From Sphagnum magellanicum (Eukaryota; Streptophyta; Sphagnopsida; Sphagnales; Sphagnaceae), in NCBI GenBank assembly GCA_021904315.1, contig CM038907.1, positions 19,413,223 to 19,477,222 on the forward strand: a DNA stretch of 64,000 bases, given 5' to 3'. Each line of letters starts with the position of its first letter. Within the stretch, counting starts at the first letter, position 1. Of the stretch, positions 28,901 through 42,520 are shown piece after piece. A model generated the notes under the pieces. The model ran no database searches and was not told the origin of the DNA. It worked only from the letters and a program-made list of their open reading frames with translations. The position numbers were made by a program, and so were the translations under genes.

Positions 28901-31900
28901 GGTATTGATGTTACAGTTGGGTACAAACAAGACGGTGGCATTTCTTCTGTCAAGGTGGTTGCAGCAGTGAATTCCTGAATTGAAGGTGTTTGGACCACAT
29001 TCGAGATCATCTTACTGGTGGGCGGAAGCATTGACTGCATTTCCCTTGTTGCCAGTGGCTTTTGCTCCTTGAGAGGAGGCCTATCATCCAAGAGCAGGTT
29101 CTGGAGACCATAGAGTGTGAGCATGACATCATCATCACTCAGGCCACCCTTCCTCTGCAGGCCGTTTGAACTGACCTGTGTGCCCTTCATGGGTTCCTGC
29201 TCCATGTCAATAATGTTATTTACACTTGGCTTGGCCTGTCCACCCATAACACCACTCTGAAGTTGCCCTGAACTCGCAAACATTCCACAGGGCTGCACGC
29301 CCATCACAACACTCTGAAGTTGCTCTGAACTCCCAAAGATTCCGCAGGACTGCACACCTGTCTCACCTTGTGCATCAACACACCCAATGAATTCTTCCCA
29401 TCGCATATCTCCAGTGCCAACTGTAGGAGTAGGCATTTGCTTTAAACCGAGTGGTGGTGCTGCTGCTGCCCTGTCTTCCACAAGAAGAGCTTGTGAAACT
29501 GATTGCTCATGTGGACTAAAAATAGAAGGTAGAATGTGACCACAGAGATCCAAGGAGAACAAGTTACTCCTTAAATCCTGCAGATTGTCTCCACATCTCT
29601 GCGGTGTTGCAAATCTAGTGTAGTCCCAATCCTTGGCCAGTCCTATATATGGAGGTGCATTAGAGCTGTCCATAACTGGTATACCAAGAGCTGGAGGGTA
29701 GCCTGATAGCACATTTACCTGAGGAATACAAGGTCTTGAATGAAAATTTCTGTTTCCAGAAGGTTCAACCCAATCAACCTTCCTATGCTGGAATGGCTCT
29801 CCTGGGCTTGTAGCAATAAGGGCATCAACATCTTCTGGTAACCGAGGATAACTTCTAGATGGTGCTTCCAAGGCACAAGTGCCCCGAATATCTGCAAGTG
29901 TATCCTCTTCAAGGTGATCCAATTGTGACCTTCCCCTACCCACCGCTCTCACTTGTGCTCCATCCATATGATGGCCTTGTTGTTGCTGCAAACCCCAGTC
30001 TGTTCCCTTCTCCAGCTGATTTTGGTATTGTGAATGAATTGGTTTTTCAACAGGATGGAGTACCTGATTCTGGTATTCTAATCTTGAGCTGGATTGCTGA
30101 GGATGAAAATGCCACTGTTGCTCAGTGTACAATGCCTGGTTGCCATCCATCTGATACTGCTGTTTATGAACAGCATCCTGATACTCTTCATATACAGGAA
30201 GGCCCTGCTGAAATGGGTTTGAACCCATGTAGTGAGGAATTGGAGACCTTGTCACAGGATCTGAAATTTGACTTTGAGACAAAGTGTTCAGCTCATAGAG
30301 GTGCTGTTCATGTTGCAGCCTTTCTGAACTTACATGAGCTGGTTGCTGAAGCGGTCGCAGCAATCTCTCCTCTGGGTGAACAAGGTGATCTCCAAACTGA
30401 GGAGGAGATGGGTGGAAAGGCCTACTTGGTGGATCATTAGGGTGATGCAGTACTCCAGAGTGCAGCTGCTCCACATAATCAGCTCCATTGTAGCCTTGAT
30501 GAACTTGTGACTGTTGGTGCCCTCCTGGATATCTTCCTGATTCCTCAAAGCTGATCCTTGGAGAAGATGGGTCAGACCCTATTGGAGGAGGGATTGTCTG
30601 TGCTATCGATTGACTCACAAAAGGCATGCTGAAAGCATCTTCCTGCATGTGGTTCTCAACTGGGTGGTACCCCGCTTCATTTATGGCTGGAGCTGAAAGG
30701 CTGGTCCAGAAGTATTGTTGTTGTTGCTGAAAGGTCTGTTGCTGGTCAGTTGTTGTGGGTGGGATTATTGAATCAGGAGTGGCCTGGTAAAGCTCTACCC
30801 TTCTGTTGTAGTTATCTTGCTTGAATTCCCGTGAGTACAACCATCCACCCTGTGCTGGCTGCTGTTTTTGTTGTTGAAGAACAAGACACTGCTGTGGCGG
30901 ATCCATTTGAGGCAGTGCTACATCTAGCACCTGCTGGGTGTCTGGCCTGGTCAATGGTGTTGCAATCTCCATACATTGTTGCTCTGACAGGCGTGTTAGA
31001 CCCTGGGAGGCAATGCTGGGTGCCCTTGCTTCAGCCGGGTGCCAAGAGTCATCATGCAGTATCACATGTTCCTGATGATTTCCACCTTGCAGCTCTTCTT
31101 GGTGCATTCTTGTAGGAGATTCTGGTGGCCTTCTAATAACCTCAGGGTTTCGATAGACAATCTCATGCAGTTGTGCAGTGTCCATCTGTTGCTCCGACAT
31201 GCATATTAGGCCATGAAAGGGCACATTATTGGGCACCCTTCCTTCACCCAGGCATCGCAGCTCTTTATGCAATGCATGTTCCTGGTGATTGCCAACTTGC
31301 AACCCTTCCTGGTGCAGTCTTGTAGGAGATTTTGGTGGCCTGCTAAGCTCAGGGGTTCGATAGAGAATTTCATGCATACCTACACTAGAAGGTCCTGTAC
31401 CTCGATAACCATCCATATCTTGGTAGTTTCCATCTTGCTGGGGTACATTGTACTGGTGACTGACTACTTTAGAATGTTGCTCTGGGTAGAACTGAAAATG
31501 AATGTCTGGAATAGGCAACTGTTTTGACACTCTGGGGATGAGAGGAGGAGACACTGGAGCAGAAGTTGGGAGAGATGGGACATCTGCATTTGTGTGGATA
31601 GAGGAGACAGACAAAGGCACTGAGGACACTGGTAAAGCAACAGGTACATGTATGAGAGATGCCATATCTTGTGATATCTGGGGTGCCAAGAGTCCCACAG
31701 GAACAGATGTTGTGCTCCATAAGTCGACCACATCAAGCCCAATCAACTGCTCTAGCTGGATGGAAGTCATGCCAACCCCTCCAACTTCTGAATGCTTTTT
31801 GGATCCTGTCTCTGGAACACCATTCACAGCATCCACATATCGCTGATCTGGATTCCTCTGGTCTCCCATGGAATCACTCAAGTGGGTGACATCGTACTCC

Positions 31901-32258
31901 ACAGCAGGGAAAAGAAAGATGCGAAGCCTTGAAAATCCATCAGACCCTTCAAGCTTGTCATACTCTTCCATCATGTTCTCAAGATCCTCATCTGATGAGA
32001 CAGAAACCAGCGCATCGAGTTCCTCATCGGGCAGCTGATATTTCAGGGTTAGAGCATGGCCATAAATCTCTGTCACTTTGAACATCAGTTCTGTGTAGCT
32101 GATGTCCCGATTCACGTTAATGATCCGTGTTTCTCCCCCAACATACCTCAGTCGCCCATCTCCTGGCCTTGGTAGAATCTTCCCACCAAAGCTGCACATG
32201 AACTTCACCCGCCGATTTGTAGAATCCTCCAATGGCATAGACATTGGATCAGAGATCA
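25945..32258 (-). CDS. PB1-domain Raf-like protein kinase (plant MAPKKK Raf group)
   Basis: Minus-strand exons are 32258-28435, 28345-28235, 28099-27947, 27453-27290, 27089-26942, 26691-26569, 26421-26334 and 26174-25945, all GT-AG and in phase. From the first ATG in the large exon (32244) the product is about 1608 aa. A PB1 domain covers about 12-112 ([35 protein letters not shown]). A Gln/Pro/His-rich middle of over 1100 aa follows. The C-terminal kinase has [16 protein letters not shown] lysine 1341, [11 protein letters not shown] (D1443; HFD in place of HRD), GDLGLSK in place of DFG, and [14 protein letters not shown] and DLG are normal in this Raf subgroup, whose members work in osmotic-stress, ABA and hormone signalling; the role here is inferred. 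The large exon begins at a good acceptor (TTTTGGATCAG at 32259), pointing to an upstream coding exon. Confidence 0.93.
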
Positions 32259-32549
32259 CTGATCCAAAATCCCCAAACCAAAAAAAAGAGAATCATAGTG
32301 AGACTTAGAGCTAAGTTTCACCATGCTCACAGCTTGGGAGGTTGTTTAGTCTAGTTTTGGGATCCATGTGAGGATATTATATAAGCCTTGTTGCATTTGG
32401 ATCATTATTGAATTCAACAAAAAGCTGTAAGCTCCCCGGTAATTCTACTCGGACATTTTCAAATTCCTGAAATTCCAATCCCACACAGGCTGAGAGAATG
32501 TGACAGTAAAAAGTGGTGTGGGGTTTGGGGTTCTGGATGGGATCATCAC

Positions 32550-32781
32550 CTTCATCAATATTCACTACCACACTTGAATGTGGCAGCAGTGCCACTCCTT
32601 CTTCCTTAGTTGGCCTGCACTTCACTCCATCTTCTTCTTCTTCTTCTTCTTCTTCTTCTTCTTTGTGCAATGTCATCGAATCCATTGTCCCTTCCTCACA
32701 TGATATGCCTGCTGAATCATGATACCCCACATTCATGTGATGATGGATACCCTTGTACCCTGGCAGCTTCTGGAACATGGC

Positions 32782-32814
<33 letters not shown>

Positions 32815-33054
32815 CATGTGTGCAACATCTGACAAGGGTGACAAGGGTGACAAGGAATACACCAAGTCCTCCTCCTCACAAACCAAACTCTCCACAACTG
32901 ACACTGATTCCTCCAATGCATACGGCAAATCCCCCACTGGCTGCTGCTGCACCCCATTTTCATACAAACCCTTCTGCACATTGTCATACGAACGCTTCTC
33001 CACATTGTGATCCATTATTGTACTTGCATCTCCTCCAGCAGCCACAAGTATCAT
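32550..33054 (-). CDS. Probable N-terminal exon of the PB1-Raf-like kinase
   Basis: A minus-strand frame opens with ATG at 33054 (second ATG at 33015) and runs 225 codons to 32377, just upstream of the kinase exon. A donor at 32549 (GATGAAG|GTGATG) leaves one base that joins in phase with the acceptor at 32259-32260, giving a 291-bp intron and about 168 extra residues. PB1 would then start near residue 180, close to its usual place in Arabidopsis members of this family as I recall them. The N-terminus (VEKRSYDNVQ) resembles the short YDSVQ-type start of those proteins. The frame contains poly-Thr and poly-Glu tracts from (GTA)n and (CTT)n repeats. It could instead be a very long upstream ORF. 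Confidence 0.5.
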
Positions 33055-33990
33055 TGTTTGGAGCCATCACATTTACCATTATAGCTTTCACACAGATCGT
33101 GTGCTGCTGCTGGTTTTCCACAAGCACCTGGTCCACCTCTCATCAATCCACCATTTGTGAATTCATTCATCAAAAACATATCCAAATCCTCCCACCCAAA
33201 TCCCTAGGGTTATTACAAAACACAACACACACACGCACAAGAATCATGCAGTCCCCAGAACTCAAACGATGTGGCAATAAACCCCACCCCAAATGTGCAC
33301 CATGTTTAAGGCTGCCAAGCAATGAAAGCGAGAGAAACAAAATCCACAAAAACCCAAAACACAAAACATACATACAAACAAACCAAACCAAATCAAATCA
33401 AACAACTGGAAGAAAAGAGACAAAAGAATCTGACACAATTCCAAAATGTGGGATCAAACTTTCCATCTCCAAGACTCTCCGTGTGTCTCTCTTTTGTTCC
33501 CATTGCAACCCATGAAGTGAAACAGAACAACACACAAAAAAACCCAATTATCACAACAACAAAAAACTTCCTGGCCACTACCACCACCACCACCACCCTA
33601 CTTAGTTCTGAAGCAAACCATAACAATCATGAATGAAAGAAAGAAAGAAGAAGCCCAAAAAAAGCTTGCAACAAATTTTGCTGAATTTGTGTTTTGGGTA
33701 CTTAATGCTCCAAACAAAATGACATCAAATTCTACAACAACAACCACAACAACAACAATAAACGCAAAAGATCACAAGGCAATCAATTGGGGAGGGTTGT
33801 GGCATGGCCTAAACAACAACAACACAACAAAAACAAAAACAAAAATATGGTAACATTCGATTAAAGCCCTTCCTCCATGCAAAAATATATAACCTAAAAT
33901 TATATCCCTTCCTTGCATTCTAAAAATATATGACATAAAATTAAAAGTCCTTCCTCCATGCAAAAAATATATAACATACAAATTAAAGTA
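33055..33990 (-). promoter_or_regulatory. Upstream region of the Raf-like kinase gene
   Basis: A-rich and CA-rich on the plus strand, with short ACCACC and ACAACA repeats (33580-33598, 33735-33760). A block near 33866-34000 contains three diverged copies of a roughly 48-bp motif (TTCCTCCATGCAAAAATATATAAC). Promoter position is inferred only from location. Confidence 0.3.
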
Positions 33991-34014
33991 CTTCCTGCAT
34001 GTGTTTCCAAAAGA

Positions 34015-34047
<33 letters not shown>

Positions 34048-34488
34048 TTAATTTAACTTTTTTATTTTATTTTTTGGGGTAGGGTATGGACCGAAAGTAA
34101 AAATTTATTTAGGGTAGATGGGCAGATCACAACACCTTTTCTAGTCTAGTCTAGTCTAGTGTGCCCAAATGTGGTGGTGGGACAATTATGAGAACTTCAT
34201 TTTCATTTTATTATAACCTCATATTACCTTTTGTAAAAGAACCAACTCAAGGGAGTTGGTTAGCAAACACACTTCTCTATTGACATGTCATATATATATC
34301 CTTGTATGCCTATTGCAAAAATTTTACAAACTAAGGTAAACATGTTCATCAATCATCACATAGTGATCAATGATCAGATGCTTTGGTAGTGCAACTTGGG
34401 GGGACACTTAGTGTAAAGTTTGACATTTATGTGCATCAAACGATCATTTTTAGAGAGATATTAGATAATTGTCCAACCTATTTTTATC

Positions 34489-34558
<70 letters not shown>

Positions 34559-35933
34559 ATTTATTATGATTTATTATTTCAAATTATTATTATTTATTAT
34601 TATTAAATTAATTATTTGAATAAAATATTTTTAAAAAATTAATTAACTTATATTTTTGCCCAACAACCAATATATTGCACCTTACATTTTTATTTAGGTA
34701 TTTTCTAATTTTTTTTTACTAATGTCTCTCAAGGAGTGCAACTCAAGGGAGTCAATTAACGAACATGAGTGCATCAAATAACATTCAAAATAAACCCTAT
34801 GATTGAACGTAAATAATTGTGTTTGACTTTTTCAACATTTAACAGGATTAATGTCTTTTGTGTTTTATTATGAGGGTGAGTGATGGCAAAAATACAAAAA
34901 AATAGTTCAACACTTTATGCAAAGGTAGGGTTTAGTGATAGGATTTGGGTTGTCACCGTTAACAACATATGATTAACTTTTAATGCAATGTTTTAGGGTG
35001 CATAAACATCACTTAAAACACATAGCAACAACTTTGGATTGTGCAACTAAATTCATTTATGAACAAGCTAACCAACACCATGTAGATTCTCAACCATTGT
35101 GAGCACACTAGGACATGTATACTCATCCCATAGTAAAAAAAAGCATGGATGATTTCATTTTTATTCAAAATTTTCATATCTTTTTTTGAAGAGGTATGTC
35201 TTAAGTGACATATTTCAATCCAATCATCATTTATTAATTTTGAATGCGGATGATTGACATGTTATTTTAAAAGCAATAGAACATGCATGATAATTTGGAT
35301 TACATATGATCACATTGGATTAACACACTTCGCATTTGCTCCATAATTCCTAAATGTATCTTGTTTTAATGTCTTTCAAAACACCGTTATAAAAAAATAA
35401 AGATTAAATTGGGTTAAAAATATAGTGAACCAAACAAGATTAATTAGCTAAGCGATGGACAAAGCCTTGGATCAATCATTATCCAAATAAAACGTCGAGT
35501 CATGACTTATGATTACAAGCATTTGGTCACTTAATCCTAAGATGCAATGAAATTTACACAATAACACCTAATAGTAGGGAATATGAAGATAATTGGAATT
35601 GAAATGAAGCATTTGATGGCAATTCACAATGGGGTAAACATTATATATTAGCACAAAGTTGTTGAACAAAAGAACATAAATTTCCAAACTATAAAAATTG
35701 AAGATGATGTTGATGATTGAGAGCTACCATAACATTGATACTATGTGGATATGTGAAGGAGTCCTATTGCCATAGAAAAGAAAGGGCCAATAGCAAAATT
35801 AATGAGTTAAATAAAAAAGTTAAATGAACATATAAGTCTAAATCACAAGAAGTAACAATTATAAGATTGTTTAGTAAAAATTATATACATTGTGATACAA
35901 CCAATACTTCTTTTTATCTATGCCAAATATGAA
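33991..35933. other. AT-rich intergenic DNA with microsatellites
   Basis: It holds an (AAT)n run at 34014-34047, a CTAGT repeat at about 34141-34160 and an uninterrupted (TA)n run at 34495-34552. No coding sequence is recognised. Confidence 0.6.
34495..34552. repeat. (TA)n microsatellite, about 29 repeats
   Basis: Perfect TA dinucleotide run of about 58 bp inside AT-rich DNA. It is self-complementary and could extrude as a cruciform. Confidence 0.95.
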
Positions 35934-38900
35934 TCATGAATTCATGGAACGCATTTTATTCAACTTGGCATTTGATTGTCGAGAAACAAGTTTTGCCACC
36001 TCCACCTGTGCACCATTAAAAAACACGCCTTAAAAATGAATATGAAATTAGTAGAAAATAATCATGAAATTTCTCTCATATATCAAATATTTCAAAAGCA
36101 TGAAAAATATTGTGAAATGAAACTCAATTGAGTTTGATGGTACTATAATTCAAAGTTATTTAAATTTGTATATTGATGAATGTAAAAATGATACCAATAT
36201 ATTTTTCCAAAGCAAAATAAAAACATTTGTATAAGATATATATTAAATCACATTCAATAAAAAATCTATGTTTACAATTGGAAAAATGGAAAATGTGAAA
36301 GACCTTTTGCTTCCATGTACGGGTTAGTTTTTCAAGGTCTTCAACTTGTTTTTTCAACTCCATATACTCTATCACACTAGGTTGATTGTCACCCAATTGC
36401 CCATCACGTTCTTGTATGAATAATGTCAATGATTCTTGCAATGATGTCTACACCCAACAAGTTATGCAAATACCCATGCACACATATATGAGAGAAAAAC
36501 ATTTTGAAGAATTATAAATAATTTTTAAAAACCACATGAAATTCTAAATCTATTGATTATACCATGATGAATAATGATGCAATTATATCGTGTAATTAAA
36601 TTTATATTTATATAATGTATTATTATATGAAATAAATGTTGTGTAAGTTGATAACGCTCAATCTAAATTTCCAACCAAGTTAGTCTTTAAGGCCTAAGAT
36701 TTTTTATGAAATTGATTACACGGTTGAAAGTATTTGCTATTTTTTGAAATATGACATCATGGCCAACATTTTGACCATGAAAATGATTATCCATTAAAAC
36801 ATTGGTTGATAACAAAATAAAGTAATTTAGAAGATAAATGAGGCTTCTAAATGACTTAACAACAATTTTTGACTTACATTATGACTATATATGGGTACAT
36901 AATTAATTCAAACTTTATCCAATCTCAAGAATTTAAATGTTCACAATAATTTAATTTTTTTGTATTGTTGAACATGGTTTAGTTCATTTTACTTTTACAA
37001 AAAAACCTTCACATGTTTACCTTTTGATTGGTAGCTCGAACAATATCATCCTTGACACGATCAAGTTGAGGTTTTCGTTCGGCAAGGGTTTTACATATGT
37101 TATGATTTTTCTCAGTCAAAATTTTGAGTTGTGTTTGGGATTTCTCTAATGCCTACATTGAATTTTTAAAAATTGCATCAATTAATATACAAACATTTAC
37201 ATAATTTTTTTCAAATATTAACTCCAAGATCAAAAAAAGCAATATCGAAGTTCTCTTGGTCGTGCCTTGTACATCTAACAAGGTTTTCAAATACATTTTT
37301 ACACCACCACCTATGTTATATATATATATATGGTGATAATGAAAAATTGACAAATTTCACTTGAAATTTTTTTAAATGAATCAATTTTACACTAGAAAAA
37401 AAACCCCAATTATTTTGGTAAAAAAAAAAAACACAAAAATTCCGAAATTTTTTCACTAACCACCATGTTAAGAAAATGTTTGTAGATACATACACTAATT
37501 GTTTTGAGATTGGTAGCTTTCAAGCGATGGAATTCCTTGTCTCGATCATGCAACCTATTCTCAAGTTGTTGTTTTTGGATTGAAAGTTGGTCAAAATCAA
37601 CGGCATGCAATACATCCGACAATTTTTTTTTATTGTTTAATGTTTGTTCAATCTTGACAATATTTGATTTCAATGTTGCATTTTGCTCTCGCAATTTCTC
37701 GATATTTAATCGTTTGTCCTTCACCTTTTGTTCCAAAAACCTAGCTCCCATCATTTCAAGACTCAAAAAATATTTATTTATTTCTTTATTTATTTATTTA
37801 TATAAAAAATCTAAACAACATCTCCTATTGTAAAGATCCCAAAGTTCATTATACTAACATTGCTCTTTTACAAAGCAAAACAATTTCTTGAAATGAATTG
37901 ATACAATCTAATCATTCAATAGAAATTATAATTCCCAATACTTGAAATGTATTTAAGTTTAAAACTAAAATCGTAAACATGTGCATGCATCCTTTTTGTG
38001 TTTAAAATTTTCAAAATGGATAATACTCAATTAATTCCCAAGGAATTTAAACATTTTTGGAACATTTATATATATATTTGTTATGTTTCATATTTCTTTT
38101 TAACAACATAATAATTACAATTACTTGTAGAAATCAATTCCTTTCTATTACACCCAAATTTTGAAAAACCGTATTTGATAATTATAATTCTAAATCAATT
38201 GAATTTTTTTTCAAAAAGGTAAAATAATCACTTCAAAACTTTTTCAGAAATTGCTTTCTTGTCAACCCTTGTTTTGGCATCTAACATAACTTCACGATTG
38301 AAATCAGACAAGTATCGTCGAATTTCACCAATTGAGAGCTCCGCTTCATCATATGCAGCTTGAAGTTCATCCAAAACATGCTCACTTTCTTGTCTAGATC
38401 ATAACAACAACAAAAAAAAATTGTCACAAGAAATTATCAATTATGTCATGGATTCATTTAAAACATGATTAAAAATATAATCATAATTTTTTTTAAATTC
38501 ATCATTTAATGATTTTAGTTCATCATAAATAGTCAACATTTTTTCTTATGTTATATGACTATATAACATAAATGTAAAGTCATAATGAAAATTCAAACAT
38601 GTTTATCTTGAAGAAATTTTTTTAAAAAAAAGATTAAAATGATGGTTTTCCATACCTATATATATTCATTTGATTTTCAATGTCTCCACATTCCACCACG
38701 GCAATGTCACATTTTTCTTCAATATTCAACCCTTGTGGAGTTTCTTGCAAAGTGTTTCGTAACCAAGGAGTTCGATATATGGAACTTCGACGTTGAGATT
38801 CAGAGCTTTGAGAACCTAATATGTTATAAGAAAGGCGTGATGAAGCCCGTCGTAATAACTCCCCTTGATTTTCATTGAGCTCATCATAGATCTCATCAAG

Positions 38901-40191
38901 CTCTTCCAATGAATCCAATTGGGTTTGGATGGTTTCAGGTGCGCCTTTACGCAACATAAACCGCTATAACCCCAATTTTTGAATATGCATTAGTTGAACA
39001 TTTCACGATTGTTTTTTCATTCATTTAACAACAAGAAAGTCCTTTAATGTTTTTATCATGATATGTGCATGTCATCAACATCACCACATTTGCCAATTTG
39101 CCAACAAAAACCTCCATGGGCCCCTTGTTGCAAAGGCCTTTGCACTTACGTGCATTTAAAAAGGTTATCACTATAAACATTGTGGACATCATTCAACACC
39201 ATTCAAAATATGAATAAATTTGTCAAGTTCATATCATTTATGTGTAGTGCAAAATGCAAGTAGAGTGTAATGCTTCACATGATCCTTTTGTAGTAAAACA
39301 TTATATGATAATAATATCCTTAATAATAATTTGTAGTGTGTTGGTAGGTCATTTGAATTCATTTACTCTTCATCAAGTCGCCATCATCATTTTCAATGAA
39401 CACATTTAATTTGCACACATATGAACATATTATGAATACTCCAATGAGAGTTAAATGATGGAGCGCACGATGATCTTATATAATGGATTATTCCAATGAA
39501 CACAGATGTCTCGTTCTCAAATTTACTTTTATGCAATCAATTTTTAGATGTATCAATTTAATGCAATTTAATGCATGAATGTTACACAACTTAATAATTA
39601 GGGTTAAGGTTTTTTTTATTAAAAAAATTAAAATGAAGCAAATATACTTGAATGTCATGTTCCTTATTAACCTTCATTTTTAGCTTATTTGTTTAATTGT
39701 GTGTCATATCACATCATCTTTTTTAATATGCTCAATTTAGAATTTTGATCTAGAACATAAGGAATTTGACAAATTTACATGTGTTTGGGACTATAATTAC
39801 GTGAAATTGATGATTTGATCGCAAAGTGTTACACTCATTGCACAAACATTGAAAATTAGATGCTTTGAATTAATTCCATGTAGTTGTAAAGGACATTGAT
39901 CATGCAATTCATCAATTGTTGAAGGTTTTATTTGATGTAAAGGTTTTGTAATGTTGTTCCCAAAAAAATTCATGATAACATATTTTGAGAATTCAAGTAA
40001 AATGCTACACCATGAGATGGTCGGCTAATAATGCATTTTCTTGTTGAAGTTGGTGTGCGTTGTCCACAAGAGCTTGAAGAGTTGTTTTGAGGTCAACATT
40101 TTCTTCATTGTTTTTTGTCATTTGTAATGCAAACTCACTTTTGTCTTCTTCCTCCATTGCCATTTCATTTAATTGAAATGCTTTATTTGGA
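35934..40191 (-). CDS. Ciliary coiled-coil protein, CCDC96/CCDC113 family
   Basis: Seven minus-strand exons join in phase: 40191-40011 (ATG at 40163), 38963-38656, 38393-38232, 37761-37494, 37152-37021, 36447-36304 and 36005-35934 (TGA). All have GT-AG borders; the product is about 412 aa, nearly all predicted coiled coil. Family evidence: IRRYLSDFNREV at about 180-191, then LREQNATLKSNIVKIEQTL, then DVLHAVDFDQLSIQKQQLEN at about 255-275. This corresponds to the E-L-H-x-(I/V)-D-F-(E/D)-Q-L core of the CCDC113/CCDC96 coiled-coil domain (Pfam PF13870). The C-terminus has PSVIEYMELKKQVEDLEK and WKQKVEVAKL, again as in that family. Animal and algal members (CFAP184/CFAP263) sit on the axoneme near radial spoke 3 and the dynein regulatory complex. 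A role in the flagellum of motile sperm is inferred. Earlier exons may exist; the first exon begins at an acceptor-like TTTTAATAG. Confidence 0.82.
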
Positions 40192-41999
40192 CTATTAAAA
40201 AATCAAGATAAAAATGCACAATTAGTTTAATCAAGAAGAATTTTCATTTTATTATATTTGACATTTGAATTTATTTTGTTATAGGTTTTGGTTTTGGTGA
40301 AATTGATCAAATTACATTTGCAAATAATACCACATTTGTGTACATTCAATTTATTATTATATTTAGTTAATCTCAAAATTTATTCAAATAGGTTGTGTTC
40401 CAAACAATAAATTTGTTGGATTTTTACAAATTTCCATTGGTAAACACATTCTTTTCTTGACCTATTAGTTGTAATGCATGTGGTTTCACATGTGTTGCAA
40501 TTGGTCAAAATTCATTTTTGCTACCCTAGTGATAATTTTGCTCACATAGGAAAATGGGTTTGTAAAATACCCATTTATAATATTTTGATTAATTTAATCA
40601 TTACAAAAGCTTGGGCTTCATGTTGCTTTGCACTACTTTTACCCTCTTCTTATGTTCCCATGGATAGTTTTCAATAGGCCATCATTATTTATGTCAATTT
40701 CAAATTTAAATTAATTCTAGGGATGAAAATTTGAGGAGCTAATATATGGGTGATTTCATAATTTTTTGTAGGCTTGTAAAATCTATCATATGGTCATCCC
40801 TAGACAATTCTAGGGACAATTCTAAACAACTCATAACTACTTCATCATTTCTTAACTTAATTATCTCATTTTTTTAATAATTAGGTCTTATTTTTTTCCC
40901 CTACCCATCGATAGGGATATGAAAAAAAGTTCTATTTCATTTTCAAGCTTATCTATCTCATTCCTTTACTAATAACTACCTCACATTTTTTAAAATAATT
41001 ATTTCCCTCTTTCACCTTACCCACCATGGATATAATGTTTGATGTAATTTAAATTAAATTCAAAATTGATATAAATAATAACGAGATATTGAAAACCAAA
41101 TGGGAACATGATAAATAAATAAAAGTTGAACGTCACTAGTAGTGTGCAACGACGCGGATCCCAAGTTTGCATTAATATAAATATCATGGACGATGAAAGA
41201 AAACATGTTAAATTATTTTTTCATATCCACGTTGGTTAGTAGGGGAAAAAAATGATGTAATTAAACTTGAAAATCAAGTAAATATGAATTGTTTTTAGAA
41301 TTGTCCGAGGATGACCATACGATAGATTCCAAAAAACACACATATACCAATTTTTTGAAATTTCTTGTCATTGGAATGATTCAATCTTGTTTCCATTTGA
41401 AAGATTATATAAAATTTTCACCCACTTACAAATTTAGTTCAAATGCTAGCACTTTCCATAGGTGGAAAATGTTCCAAATGAGCCAAAATGTTTTTGATAT
41501 TGTGGACTATTAGGTTCGGAGGTTGGGGATGGATGTAAATTAGTCAGCCTTGGTTCTATTTGGGTAGAGTAGATAAAAATATATGCCCAAAAATAGACTT
41601 AGTTGGGATGAAAGTGGTTTTCATATGTGCTCTAAATGTTCCCCAAAAGAAAAGTTAGGAAAGTTTGTGGATAAGAGGATGGTTGGTTGGGGGAAAAAAC
41701 AACCACAAACTATAATTTAGTTGATTGATCAGCCAAAAAAATTAAAAAAAATAATTAGTTGGGTTTCATGTGGGAAAAAATTAAACAAAACTCCTTACCC
41801 ATATACACATTTATGTATAACTATGAATTGTCCAGTTTTCACATCTTTAAATTCAAACTTAGGGAAATAAATTTCTAAATGAAAAGTAGGGAGGTACAAC
41901 TTTCAATTTGCAAGTAGGGAAATAGGTTTTGTAGAAGGGAAAAGGATAAATAGGGTAGATTGGTTGGTGATCAAACACTTAAACGTTCAGGGCAAGTCA
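40192..41999. other. AT-rich intergenic DNA upstream of the ciliary gene
   Basis: No supported gene. Frames at 40474-40677 and 41289-41513 (plus) are AT-rich and unrecognised. The promoter of the minus-strand ciliary gene should lie here, but no element is evident. Confidence 0.45.
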
Positions 42000-42520
42000 G
42001 ATGTAAGAGGAGGGCTTCATTGTTTTTAATGTCCAAACAAAATTTGAACCCTTCCTCTTGGCACATCTGACACATTAACAATTGTCGAAAATGGATTAGA
42101 AATGAGAAAGTTACAGCCCCTCAAAGTAAAGAGTGTCAAGAACTAAAAAAACAAATCATTGAACACTAATACAAAGGCTAATTCCCAAACATTCAAAAAA
42201 TTCCTCATATGTTGCTCTGTTGCTAGTAGAGTTCCAAAATGATTTGTAAAACTTCAGGTGGCGCTCTTATACCATTTTAAATTGTTTAAAATGAATAAGC
42301 ATTAAGAAAGTTATGAGGTTTGAAAGTAGGAGGGTCAAAATGAAATAAAAAAAGAAAAAAAAAGGATGTTTGCAATTGAAAAAATGTATTTTCTTTATTG
42401 CTCTTTTTTGGCTGGTCCTCTGGCTTTGCATTTCAAAGATGATTTGTAGAGCTTGAGAAGGTGTTTGTATAACACTTTAAATCACTCAAAATGGAGAAGA
42501 ATTGAGAAAGATCTGCTAAA
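42000..42520. repeat. Diverged tandem repeat with a 200-bp period, about 2.5 copies
   Basis: The block AAAATGRATWAG followed by a GAGAAAG/AAGAAAG segment recurs with its AAAATG at 42088, 42288 and 42488, an exact 200-bp spacing. The two later copies also share ATGATTTGTARA about 54 bp upstream (42239 and 42439). Similarity between units is only moderate. Confidence 0.7.

Noticed and set aside
29859-30440. 193-codon plus-strand frame inside the Raf-like kinase large exon
   Set aside because: Antisense to well-supported coding sequence and without family resemblance.
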